A DNA stretch of 64,000 nt from Enterobacteriaceae bacterium B14. GTDB lineage: Bacteria > Pseudomonadota > Gammaproteobacteria > Enterobacterales > Enterobacteriaceae. The translations under genes were made by a program, and so were the position numbers. The notes beneath the pieces were generated by a model. It ran no database searches. It saw nothing but the letters and a program-made list of their open reading frames with translations, and had not been told where the DNA came from. The stretch is from the NCBI GenBank assembly GCA_000307305.1, contig DF158882.1, forward strand, positions 867,495 to 931,494, in the 5' to 3' direction. Of the stretch, positions 56,280 to 64,000 are shown in pieces (position 1 is the first letter of the stretch; each line of letters starts with the position of its first letter).

Positions 56280-57272
56280 TCACAGTGGATCAATCTTCAA
56301 ACATGAGACGGCATGTTTAAAACTCCCTTCCAACAACGGGCGAGTCACTGAACACCCAGGTCCTGCAACGGGGCAACGGGTTGAAAATACACACCCCGAT
56401 GGAGGGTTAATCGGAGAAGGCAACTCCCCTTCCAACAGTTGAATCTCTTTTTGTTTCTCTTTATCAGGATCAGGCACGGGAACTGCTGACATCAATGCTT
56501 TGGTATAAGGGTGCTGAGGGTTCTGATACAGCTCATCATAAGAACCTAATTCAACCGCATGGCCCAAATACATCACCAATACCCGATCCGAGATATGTTT
56601 TACTACAGCGAGGTCGTGGGCAATAAAAATCATAGAAAGCCCCATCTCTCGTTGGATTTTCTGCAAGAGATTGACAACCTGTGCCTGAATAGAGACATCT
56701 AAAGCCGATACAGGCTCGTCACAGATAAGCAGTTTCGGTTCTAATATGAGCGCTCTCGCGATACCAATACGCTGGCACTGACCTCCTGAAAACTCATGAG
56801 GATAGCGGTTAATAAGGTTGGGCAATAACCCCACCTTCATCATGATATTTTCTACCTTTTCTTTCCTCTCTCTTGATGAAAGCTCAGGATGATAGGCTTT
56901 AAGCGGTTCAGCAATAATCTCACCAATGGTCATTCTTGGATTTAGAGAAGCTAGCGGGTCCTGAAATATCATCTGGATATCGCTGCGTTTATCTCGCCAC
57001 TCTTTATCCGTTAATCCCTGTAGCTCCTGCCCTAGCCATGCCACCCGCCCAGAGGTTACTTTTACCAACCCGATAATCGCTCTAGCAAAGGTTGATTTGC
57101 CACAGCCCGACTCTCCCACGACACCCAACGTTTCACCTTCGTAAAGCCTTATGGTCACACCATCAACCGCTTTGAGGGTTTTTGCTGGTTGCCAGAACCA
57201 ATCTTTTTGCTCCTTGATGGAGAAGTGAACTTTGAGATCCTCTATTTCAAGCAGTACTTTTTTCTCATTCAT
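56280..57272 (-). CDS. oppF: Oligopeptide ABC transporter ATPase OppF
   Basis: A 330-residue ATPase of the oligopeptide importer. Walker [12 protein letters not shown] (about 55-65), signature [15 protein letters not shown] (about 162-176), Walker [13 protein letters not shown] (about 181-192) and the H-loop FIAHDL are all standard. The C-terminal cysteine cluster ([14 protein letters not shown], about 291-304) is the OppD/F motif. It is last in the operon, overlapping oppD by 4 bases, and pairs with OppD. Confidence 0.96.
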   Translation of the reverse strand: MNEKKVLLEIEDLKVHFSIKEQKDWFWQPAKTLKAVDGVTIRLYEGETLGVVGESGCGKSTFARAIIGLVKVTSGRVAWLGQELQGLTDKEWRDKRSDIQMIFQDPLASLNPRMTIGEIIAEPLKAYHPELSSRERKEKVENIMMKVGLLPNLINRYPHEFSGGQCQRIGIARALILEPKLLICDEPVSALDVSIQAQVVNLLQKIQREMGLSMIFIAHDLAVVKHISDRVLVMYLGHAVELGSYDELYQNPQHPYTKALMSAVPVPDPDKEKQKEIQLLEGELPSPINPPSGCVFSTRCPVAGPGCSVTRPLLEGSFKHAVSCLKIDPL

Positions 57273-58273
57273 TGCAGCTCCTCCACAGCTTTAAAGCAGG
57301 CTCTTAGCTGCCCATCCCCAAATTTTGAGAGTGAGGGTGTGGTTTGACAAACATCCATCGCGTACATACAGCGAGGCTGAAACGGACAACCCGCAGGCAA
57401 TCTTAATAAATTCGGTGGATTGCCTGGAATGGTCATCAGGTCACCGTCTTCAACATCCAGACGAGGAACTGCACCGAGTAGCCCGATAGAGTAAGGATGT
57501 GTGGGATGGTAGAAAAGATCGCGTGCGTTGCCATACTCCATTGTACGCCCCGCGTACATCACTAAGACCTTGTCGCAGATACCGGCGACCACACCTAAAT
57601 CATGAGTGATCAAGATAATCGAGGTATCGAACGCCTGTTTTAGCTCATTAAGCAGCGTCATAATCTGCGCCTGAACCGTCACGTCTAGTGCCGTTGTTGG
57701 CTCATCGGCGATCAGTAATTTGGGTTGGCATAGCAACGCCATGGCAATCATCACTCTTTGGCGCATTCCACCTGAAAACTCATGGGGATACATTCGCATA
57801 CGCTTACGCGCTTCTGGCATTTTCACTGCATCCAACATGCGTACCGACTCTTCGAAGGCCTGCGATTTACTCATCTGTTTATGCAGGATCAACACCTCCA
57901 TCAGTTGCTCGCCCACACGCATATAAGGGTTGAGTGATGTCATGGGGTCTTGGAAGATCATGGCAATTTTTTCTGCCCGTAGACGGTTCAGCTTTGACTC
58001 AGGCAAGTTAAGAATCTCCTGCCCATTAAACTTAGCGGAGCCCGTAATACGCCCGTTCGAGGCCAGTAATCCCATCAGCGCAAAAGCTGTTTGAGATTTC
58101 CCTGAACCTGATTCACCCACAATCCCTAACGTTTCTCCCGGCTTAAGAGTGAAATTCAAGTTATTTACGGCAGTGACATCTCCATCTGGCGTCGAAAAAG
58201 CAACACGTAAATCTTGAACCTCTAACAGTGGTACCGCATCTGAGCGTTGAGTATTTTCTGCTGTCTTTGTCAT
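57269..58273 (-). CDS. oppD: Oligopeptide ABC transporter ATPase OppD
   Basis: A 334-residue ATPase partner of OppF. Walker [12 protein letters not shown] (about 54-64), signature [15 protein letters not shown] (about 166-180), Walker [13 protein letters not shown] and H-loop LITHDLG are present. The C-terminal cysteine motif ([14 protein letters not shown], about 299-312) is complete. It is 11 bases after oppC and overlaps oppF. Confidence 0.96.
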   Translation of the reverse strand: MTKTAENTQRSDAVPLLEVQDLRVAFSTPDGDVTAVNNLNFTLKPGETLGIVGESGSGKSQTAFALMGLLASNGRITGSAKFNGQEILNLPESKLNRLRAEKIAMIFQDPMTSLNPYMRVGEQLMEVLILHKQMSKSQAFEESVRMLDAVKMPEARKRMRMYPHEFSGGMRQRVMIAMALLCQPKLLIADEPTTALDVTVQAQIMTLLNELKQAFDTSIILITHDLGVVAGICDKVLVMYAGRTMEYGNARDLFYHPTHPYSIGLLGAVPRLDVEDGDLMTIPGNPPNLLRLPAGCPFQPRCMYAMDVCQTTPSLSKFGDGQLRACFKAVEELQ

Positions 58274-58284
58274 TTCAATGCGCC

Positions 58285-59202
58285 TCAGCGGTCTTTCGGA
58301 TCGAGAGCATCACGCAGCCCATCGCCGATAAAATTAAAACAAAATAGAGTAATAACTAAGAACAGCGCAGGGAAAATAAGTAGCCAAGGTGACACTTCCA
58401 TCGACTTAGCTCCGTCACTTAGCAATGCCCCCCAACTGCTTAATGGCTCTTGCGTGCCCAACCCTAAAAAGCTGAGGAAAGACTCAAACAAGATCATCCC
58501 AGGTACCAGTAAAGACGCATAAACAACGACCACACCAAGAACGTTGGGAACGATATGGCGTAAAATAATGCCGCGCGTAGACACACCGCACACTAATGCG
58601 GCCTCGATAAACTCTTTACGTTTTAAGCTCAGGGTTTGTCCACGGACAATACGTGCCATATCCAGCCACGAAACCATACCAATCGCTGCAAAAATTAAGA
58701 GAATGTTCTGCCCGAAAAAGGTCACAAGCAGGATTACGAAGAACATAAAAGGAAACGAGTTAAGGATTTCGAGCAGACGCATCATCACGGAGTCAGTCTT
58801 TCCACCTATGTAGCCCGAAAAAGAGCCATACAGCGTACCGAAAATCACGGCGATAAATGCTGCCGATAACCCGACCATCAGAGAGATACGCCCACCTATC
58901 GCAACACGAACCAGCAGATCTCTCCCCGATGAATCGGTACCCAAATAGTGTCCAGACTCAAAATCTGGCGGCGATGAAATCATGTTCCAGTCAGTATCAT
59001 CGAAAGGAAAAGGCGATAGCATCGGTGCAAAAATCACAAACAGCGTGATCAGTAGTAGTGTGATCAAACTAATAATCGCCGCATGGTTATGAATGAAGCG
59101 ACGGCGAGCATCCTGCCATAAGCTACGCCCTTCGATATCCAGCTTTTCACTGAATGCCTCCACGGCCTCACTTCTATCTTTACTTAACATCATGAGTCGC
59201 AC
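58285..59202 (-). CDS. oppC: Oligopeptide ABC transporter permease OppC
   Basis: A 305-residue permease with a cytoplasmic N-terminus and 6 hydrophobic segments. The family motif [15 protein letters not shown] (about 86-100) and the EAA loop ([21 protein letters not shown], about 197-217 in part) are clear. It follows oppB by 6 bases and pairs with it. Confidence 0.95.
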   Translation of the reverse strand: MRLMMLSKDRSEAVEAFSEKLDIEGRSLWQDARRRFIHNHAAIISLITLLLITLFVIFAPMLSPFPFDDTDWNMISSPPDFESGHYLGTDSSGRDLLVRVAIGGRISLMVGLSAAFIAVIFGTLYGSFSGYIGGKTDSVMMRLLEILNSFPFMFFVILLVTFFGQNILLIFAAIGMVSWLDMARIVRGQTLSLKRKEFIEAALVCGVSTRGIILRHIVPNVLGVVVVYASLLVPGMILFESFLSFLGLGTQEPLSSWGALLSDGAKSMEVSPWLLIFPALFLVITLFCFNFIGDGLRDALDPKDR

Positions 59203-59208
59203 TCCAGG

Positions 59209-60129
59209 CTAATAGCGAATTTTAGGATCGATAACGGCATAGAGCACATCGACAACCGCATTAAACAAGATGGTTAATGCACCAACCAATATCGTTAAAC
59301 TCAGCACCAAAGAGTAATCACGATTTAGTGCTCCATTAACAAATAACTGCCCTATTCCCGGCAAATTAAAAATCGTTTCAATCACCATGGAGCCGGTAAT
59401 AATGCCGACAAACGCTGGTGCCATATAAGAAAGGACAGGAAGCAGAGCAGGCTTTAGCGCATGACGAAAAACGATTTTTCGCATTGGCAGCCCTTTTGCT
59501 CTGGCAGTGCGAATAAAATTGGAGTGCAACACCTCAATCATAGAGCCACGAGTAATACGCGCGATACTCGCAATATAGGAGAGAGATAAGGCAATCATTG
59601 GCAGTAAAATAAATTTTAGCTCTCCCCCATTCCAGCCACCTCCGGGCAACCAATGCAGCGTAATCGCAAAGATAAAGACTAATAATGGTGCAACAACAAA
59701 GCTTGGAATAACGACCCCTGTCATGGCAAAACCCATGACCATATAATCCCACCTTGTATTCTGTTTCAGTGCTGCAACAACACCAGCACTCACACCGAGA
59801 ACCACGGCAAAAATAAAGGCACACAGGCCGAGCTTGGCCGAAGTAGGAAATGAACTCGCCACCAATTCATTTACTGAATAATCTTTATATTTGAAGGATG
59901 GGCCGAAATCACCCTGCGCCAGTTGCCCTAAATAGTTGAAATATTGCTTATAAAGAGGGTCATTGAGGTGATATTTCGCCTCAATATTTGCCATGACCTC
60001 TGGCGGTAAATTCCGCTCACCAGTAAAGGGGCTGCCGGGGGCCAAGCGCATCATAAAGAAAGAGATCGTGATTAAAATCAGCAGCGTTGGGATTGCTTCT
60101 AGTACGCGGCGAAGTATAAATTTTAGCAT
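59209..60129 (-). CDS. oppB: Oligopeptide ABC transporter permease OppB
   Basis: A 306-residue permease that starts MLKFILRRVLEAIPTLLI as in E. coli. About 6 hydrophobic segments are present. The EAA loop TARAKGLPMRKIVFRHALKPA is at about 205-225. The ATG at 60129 lies 73 bases after the oppA stop, with an intercistronic hairpin between. It forms the channel with OppC. Confidence 0.95.
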   Translation of the reverse strand: MLKFILRRVLEAIPTLLILITISFFMMRLAPGSPFTGERNLPPEVMANIEAKYHLNDPLYKQYFNYLGQLAQGDFGPSFKYKDYSVNELVASSFPTSAKLGLCAFIFAVVLGVSAGVVAALKQNTRWDYMVMGFAMTGVVIPSFVVAPLLVFIFAITLHWLPGGGWNGGELKFILLPMIALSLSYIASIARITRGSMIEVLHSNFIRTARAKGLPMRKIVFRHALKPALLPVLSYMAPAFVGIITGSMVIETIFNLPGIGQLFVNGALNRDYSLVLSLTILVGALTILFNAVVDVLYAVIDPKIRY

Positions 60130-60162
60130 GTGTGTTTTATATCCTTACTCGTCTCTACTCAC

Positions 60163-60194
60163 AGCCGAACCATGCCCAGAGGCACAGTTCGGCT
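60163..60194 (-). other. oppA-oppB intercistronic hairpin
   Basis: Perfect 8-bp stem (AGCCGAAC / GTTCGGCT) with a 16-base loop that can itself pair (GCC..GGC). It has no T run. It lies 9 bases after the oppA stop codon, where it may block 3' decay and keep oppA mRNA in excess over oppBCDF. Confidence 0.6.
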
Positions 60195-60202
60195 ACAGCT
60201 CA

Positions 60203-61840
60203 TCAATGCTTAATAATGTAGAGATCTTTCACATAGACCTTATCTAGTGGGTTAGTTTCGCTATATCCCCCTACATAAGGCTTCACCAACCGAGCATTAA
60301 CATAGTGGTATACCGGCACTAGAACAGAATCGGTATCGATCAATGCTTCTGCTTTTTGGTAAATCGCCGCTCTTTCATCCTCACTCTTCGCCGTTAATGT
60401 ACTTGCCATTAATGCATCGAACGCTTTGCTCTTATAAAAGAATCGGTTATTACTGCTGTTTGACATCAGCGTGTTCAGGAAGGAAGAAGGCTCGTTGTAA
60501 TCCGCACACCACGCTGCACGGGCGATCTGATGCTGACCCAAGCGACGGCTTTCCAAGAACGTTTTCCACTCTTGGTTCTCAAGCTTGATCTTTACCATGC
60601 CTCCTAGGTTTTTACGCCAGATAGATTCGGCTGCAATAGCCAATTTTTGGTGTAGATCGGAGGTGTTGTATAAAAAGCTAAGTTCCATTGGCTTCTCTTT
60701 GGAATAACCCGCTTCCTGTAACAACTTTTGCGCGGCTTGGTTACGCTGCTCTTGAGTCCAAGATGCCCATTCAGGGTTTTTCAGCCCCGTGATGCCATCA
60801 GTATAAGGAGGCGTAAAGTTAAAGGCAGGTAAGTCGCCTTGGTTTTTGACCTTATTCGCGATGATGTCGCGGTCTAGCGCATATTTCAGCGCCGTGCGCA
60901 CCCGCACATCGGTGAGCGGTGCCTTCTCATTATTTAGCTCATAGAAGTAGGTACACAAATAGGGGCTAACGCGAACTTCGGTAGGGATCTCTTTTTTCAT
61001 TTTCTGGAACAGCTCAATAGGCATGCTGTTATATGTCATGTCTATTTCACCGCTACGATAGCGGTTAACGTCTGTCACTTCAGAGGCAATTGGCAGGTAG
61101 GTTACTTTATTGATGATGGTTTTTTTATTGTCCCAATATTCTGGATTGCGCTCTAATTCAATTTTTTCATTAACAACCCAATTCTTCAGTTTATAAGCAC
61201 CATTGCCAACCCAGTTTGCAGGCTGAGTCCACTTCTCGCCATATTTTTCAATAGCACCTTTATTAACGGGCATCATCGAGGTATGGAAAAGCATCTTATA
61301 AAAATAGGGAACTGGCTCAGTTAATGTCACTTGAAACGTATAGTCATCTAAGGCTTTTACACCCAGCGTTTCAGGCTTTTTCTTTCCAGCAATAATGTCA
61401 CTGATATTTTCAATTTGTGCATACTCCAAATAGCTCGCATAAGGCGATGCTGTCGCAGGAGTAGCAAGACGCTGCCAGCTGTAAACAAAATCACCCGCCG
61501 TGACAGGTTCACCGTTAGACCACTTAGCATCTTTTCTCAGATGAAATGTCCAAACTTTGGAATCTTTATTCTCCCAACTTTCCGCAATGGCAGGAATGGC
61601 TTTCCCGTCCTTATCGCTAGCAACTAATCCCTCTAATAGATCGGCAAGCACATTACTTTCAGGCACCCCTTCGGTTTTATGTGGGTCTAGCGATGCCACT
61701 TCTGAGGCATTATTTCGAACCAATTCTTGTTTATCTGCAAGCTGTACACCTGCTGGAACATTTGCTGCAATGGCTGGCCCGACAGCCAATATAGAAAGAA
61801 TTGCTGCCGTTAGTGCATTAATCGGTTTAATTACGGTCAT
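60203..61840 (-). CDS. oppA: Periplasmic oligopeptide-binding protein OppA
   Basis: Solute-binding protein of 545 residues for peptides of 2-5 residues, delivered to OppBCDF. The signal peptide ends about residue 25 (GPAIA). The family signature region lies at LLEGLVASDKDGKAIPAIAESWEN (about 68-92 in part). Paralogy with MppA in this window is plain: both share AGDFVYSWQRL, GNGA(Y/F), YDE/ASF-type and NQEWKT blocks. The AGGAG before the ATG is strong. It is first in the operon. GcvB-type sRNA control known in relatives would act at its ribosome site, but I did not identify a target pairing. Confidence 0.95.
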   Translation of the reverse strand: MTVIKPINALTAAILSILAVGPAIAANVPAGVQLADKQELVRNNASEVASLDPHKTEGVPESNVLADLLEGLVASDKDGKAIPAIAESWENKDSKVWTFHLRKDAKWSNGEPVTAGDFVYSWQRLATPATASPYASYLEYAQIENISDIIAGKKKPETLGVKALDDYTFQVTLTEPVPYFYKMLFHTSMMPVNKGAIEKYGEKWTQPANWVGNGAYKLKNWVVNEKIELERNPEYWDNKKTIINKVTYLPIASEVTDVNRYRSGEIDMTYNSMPIELFQKMKKEIPTEVRVSPYLCTYFYELNNEKAPLTDVRVRTALKYALDRDIIANKVKNQGDLPAFNFTPPYTDGITGLKNPEWASWTQEQRNQAAQKLLQEAGYSKEKPMELSFLYNTSDLHQKLAIAAESIWRKNLGGMVKIKLENQEWKTFLESRRLGQHQIARAAWCADYNEPSSFLNTLMSNSSNNRFFYKSKAFDALMASTLTAKSEDERAAIYQKAEALIDTDSVLVPVYHYVNARLVKPYVGGYSETNPLDKVYVKDLYIIKH

Positions 61841-62329
61841 ATTTGCAGTACTCCTGTCTAGAATAACTCACTGATTCATTAAACAATGCTCATATTTTTA
61901 AGATGAGTGTCGCATTTTAGTGGGGTAATATTTATTTCATGTGTGACTTAAAAATATAAAATAATTAGCTACCAATATTAAATATTGCTGGGTAACTTCT
62001 TCAGAAAATTAGCAAAAGAAAAACAACTTAGCTTATCTTTTTTGAAGTAATTGTTAACTATAGCCATATTTTTTTAATAAAACATAGCGCTAATGAAGAT
62101 GGAAAGTAAATAAATATACTGAACTCACCTACGTCAGGATAAAGGAAGGCTTGTTTAAGAAGTTAATACTTAAGAGAGCTAAGAGGTGTACAGAGGCCAT
62201 GCTTAAGATATATGCATGGCCTCTGTAAAATTTGCAGGACAAAGCAGACCGTCATTCTGACCTATTGTGTGAATGATTCCGCCGTTAAACGTTCATTCAA
62301 GATAACAACCTAATGACAAAGAACGACGT
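61841..62329 (-). promoter_or_regulatory. oppA upstream region with 13-bp hairpin
   Basis: A 489-base AT-rich gap between ychE and oppA. It holds a perfect 13-bp stem (ACAGAGGCCATGC / GCATGGCCTCTGT) at 62190-62226 with an 11-base loop. No T run follows on either strand, so it may act as a transcript-end stabiliser for ychE. The rest holds the oppA promoter and long leader, in which I find no firm hexamers. Confidence 0.55.
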
Positions 62330-62974
62330 TTAAAGCAACCCAGGGAAAAGCGCTTTAATCCCCGTCACAATGAATTCAATACCCAGAGCCATAAGCAATA
62401 GCCCCATAATTCGGGTAATAACGTTAATTCCCGTTTGCCCTAATAGACGAACAAGCAATGGCGCAGCCCGAAATAGCAGCCAGCAACAAAGAGCAAATAA
62501 AGCAACTGCGATAGAGAAGCCTAGTAACTCCCCCCAACTGTTATAGCGCGAGCTCCAAACAATCGTCGAACTGATTGCACCAGGGCCGGCCATCAAAGGT
62601 AATGCTAGGGGTACAACACCGATACTCTCTTTAATCGCTGTTTCTGATTTCTCTTGTTTATTTTGCTTATCCTCACCCAATTTTCCGCTAATCATCGACA
62701 TGGCAATGGTTACCACTAAGATGCCACCCGCTATACGGAACGAATCAATTGAGATACCGAAGATTTGCAAGATTGAATCCCCAAGAAACAGGGAGATCCA
62801 TAAGATAATAGCGACGGAGAGGTTAGCGGTTAGATTGGTTTTATTACGTACAACTTCTGCTTGATAGCTGGTCATACTAATAAACACAGGTAAGATCCCT
62901 ACAGGGTTAACCAACGCAAATAACCCAACAAAAAATTTAATGTAACCAGAAAAATCCAGCACTGATTGTCCCAC
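62330..62974 (-). CDS. ychE: MarC-family inner membrane protein YchE
   Basis: A 214-residue membrane protein (215 in E. coli) with 6 hydrophobic segments. Nearly identical stretches include FVGLFALVNPVGILPVFISMTSYQ, SIDSFRIAGGILVVTIAMSM and LPLMAGPGAISSTIVW. I choose the GTG at 62974, with AGAGG about 5 bases upstream, because it gives the E. coli length; the longer frame from 63058 adds 28 unlike residues. MarC-family function is unknown. It is next to adhE, as in E. coli. Confidence 0.92.
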   Translation of the reverse strand: MGQSVLDFSGYIKFFVGLFALVNPVGILPVFISMTSYQAEVVRNKTNLTANLSVAIILWISLFLGDSILQIFGISIDSFRIAGGILVVTIAMSMISGKLGEDKQNKQEKSETAIKESIGVVPLALPLMAGPGAISSTIVWSSRYNSWGELLGFSIAVALFALCCWLLFRAAPLLVRLLGQTGINVITRIMGLLLMALGIEFIVTGIKALFPGLL

Positions 62975-63441
62975 AAATACCTCTCCATAATCGTACCAGT
63001 CGCCTGTTATAAGTCGCTTTATCAGACATCGGCGTTTGTTGGCGCTAATGTAATTCAATCAATATAAATAATCCATCTGCTTCTTTAGCTCTCGCTGTCA
63101 ATCTGTTAGATGAACTCATTCCTAATAAATAATTACGTCATTAATACATATCGTCCTTAATCGTTTTTGGTCACACAAATGATAACGGCTCTCAAAAACA
63201 GCATGCTGAATGGTGTCAGCTTGCTATTTTTGTGATGAGGCTCACATAAGTCATCCTCATTTGTCGGTAAGCTGGCCCCAACTTAAATAGAGAGATCGCT
63301 TACCCCTATTAGCACGATTGATATGTGGTAACGCAGCGAGACTTTTTTCGTAATTGAGTCACCAAAGCACGAGCAGTTTCCCCTATCTATACTTGGTTGG
63401 TTGATTTACTAAAAAAGTTTAACATTTATCAGGAGAGCATC
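62975..63441 (+). promoter_or_regulatory. adhE upstream region with CRP and Cra-like sites
   Basis: In this 467-base divergent gap TGTGATGAGGCTCACA at 63231-63246 is a perfect CRP half-site pair (TGTGA-N6-TCACA). GCTGAATGGTGTCAGC at about 63205-63220 resembles the Cra operator (GCTGAAWCGNTTCAGC). Both proteins act on adhE in E. coli. The sites lie about 200-240 bases before the adhE ATG, fitting a long leader. Confidence 0.65.
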
Positions 63442-64000
63442 ATGGCTGTAACAAATGTCGCTGAACTCAACGAACTCGTTGCTCGAGTCAAAAGGGCCCA
63501 GCGTGAATTCGCCAACTACACTCAAGAACAAGTTGATAAAATATTCCGCGCTGCTGCTCTAGCTGCTGCAGATGCTCGTATCCCACTGGCTAAATTAGCC
63601 GTTGAAGAGTCAGGTATGGGGATCGTGGAAGATAAAGTGATTAAAAACCACTTTGCTTCCGAGTATATCTACAACGCATATAAAGATGAAAAGACCTGTG
63701 GCATCCTGTCAGAAGATGAAACGTTCGGTACCATCACTATTGCAGAACCTACGGGTATCATCTGCGGTATCGTACCGACAACTAACCCAACATCTACTGC
63801 TATCTTTAAAGCGCTAATCAGCCTAAAAACCCGTAACGGTATTATTTTCTCTCCGCACCCTCGTGCAAAAAATGCGACCAATAAAGCGGCAGATATTGTT
63901 CTACAGGCTGCCATTGCTGCAGGCGCACCTAAAGATATTATCGGCTGGATTGATGAGCCTTCTGTTGAACTCTCCAACCAATTAATGCACCACCCAGACC
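63442..64000 (+). CDS. adhE: Bifunctional aldehyde-alcohol dehydrogenase AdhE, N-terminal part
   Basis: The first 186 codons of fermentative AdhE (about 890 residues in full), which reduces acetyl-CoA to acetaldehyde and then ethanol and forms spirosomes. The start MAVTNVAELNELVARVKRAQ and the aldehyde dehydrogenase coenzyme-binding segment GIVPTTNPTSTAIFKALISLKTRN (about 110-133) match E. coli AdhE. AGGAG lies 6 bases before the ATG. The gene continues beyond the right edge, so the catalytic Cys and the iron alcohol dehydrogenase half are not seen. It is divergent from ychE. Confidence 0.96.
   Translation, partial: MAVTNVAELNELVARVKRAQREFANYTQEQVDKIFRAAALAAADARIPLAKLAVEESGMGIVEDKVIKNHFASEYIYNAYKDEKTCGILSEDETFGTITIAEPTGIICGIVPTTNPTSTAIFKALISLKTRNGIIFSPHPRAKNATNKAADIVLQAAIAAGAPKDIIGWIDEPSVELSNQLMHHPD

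Overview
The window is chromosomal DNA from a member of the order Enterobacterales. Nearly every core gene matches its Escherichia coli counterpart closely over its full length, and many neighbourhoods keep E. coli order: bioD2-mlc-ynfL-ynfM, tus-fumC-ydgA, mdtK-valVW-pykF-lpp, mppA-tpx-tyrR, pspDCBA-pspF-sapABCDF-fabI-rnb, trp-ompW-yciC-yciB-yciA-tonB-yciY-cls-yciU and oppFDCBA-ychE-adhE. A tus gene with a Ter site in its promoter places the window in the replication-terminus half of the chromosome. Separate trpG and trpD genes, an ERIC element, and a base composition that looks lower in GC than E. coli suggest a family outside Enterobacteriaceae proper (Yersiniaceae, Hafniaceae or Budviciaceae-like). 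The species cannot be fixed from the sequence alone.

Layout. 1-525 is the start of an RHS-family (polymorphic toxin type) gene running off the left edge. 0.8-11.9 kb holds ynfB, a class C beta-lactamase with a DHA2 efflux pump, bioD2, a PEBP/AraC gene pair, mlc, a GNAT, ynfL/ynfM and tus. 11.9-21.7 kb holds fumC, ydgA, a bile-acid-symporter-type carrier, riboflavin synthase, mdtK, two tRNA-Val(GAC) genes, pykF and lpp. 21.8-37.9 kb holds mppA, tpx, tyrR, a GNAT, the psp envelope-stress regulon, the sap operon, fabI and rnb. 37.9-45.3 kb holds a truncated IS3-family remnant and then the complete trp regulatory region and operon (trpL, E, G, D, CF, B, A). 45.5-56.2 kb holds a BON lipoprotein, ompW, yciC, two inserted genes (NAD(P)-binding protein and SulP transporter), an ERIC element, yciB, yciA, tonB, a small unknown gene, yciY, cls and yciU. 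56.3-64 kb holds the opp operon, ychE and the first 559 bases of adhE.

Themes. Peptide traffic is prominent: three related periplasmic binding proteins (MppA, SapA, OppA) but only two permeases (SapBCDF, OppBCDF), consistent with MppA borrowing OppBCDF as in E. coli. Envelope upkeep is the second theme (Lpp, PspABCD/F, OmpW, TonB, Cls, YciB, YciC). Several regulatory sites can be read directly: Ter/tus promoter, Cra site before pykF, sigma-54 promoter before pspA, TyrR-like box before tyrR, trp promoter/operator/attenuator, FNR box before ompW, Fur/promoter region before tonB, and CRP plus Cra-like sites before adhE.

I see no clearly new multi-gene system, CRISPR array or prophage. The best accessory leads are the RHS gene cut by the left edge, the beta-lactamase/efflux pair without ampR, the PEBP-AraC pair, the insertion between yciC and yciB next to an ERIC element, and the AT-rich segment with a small unknown gene beside tonB.
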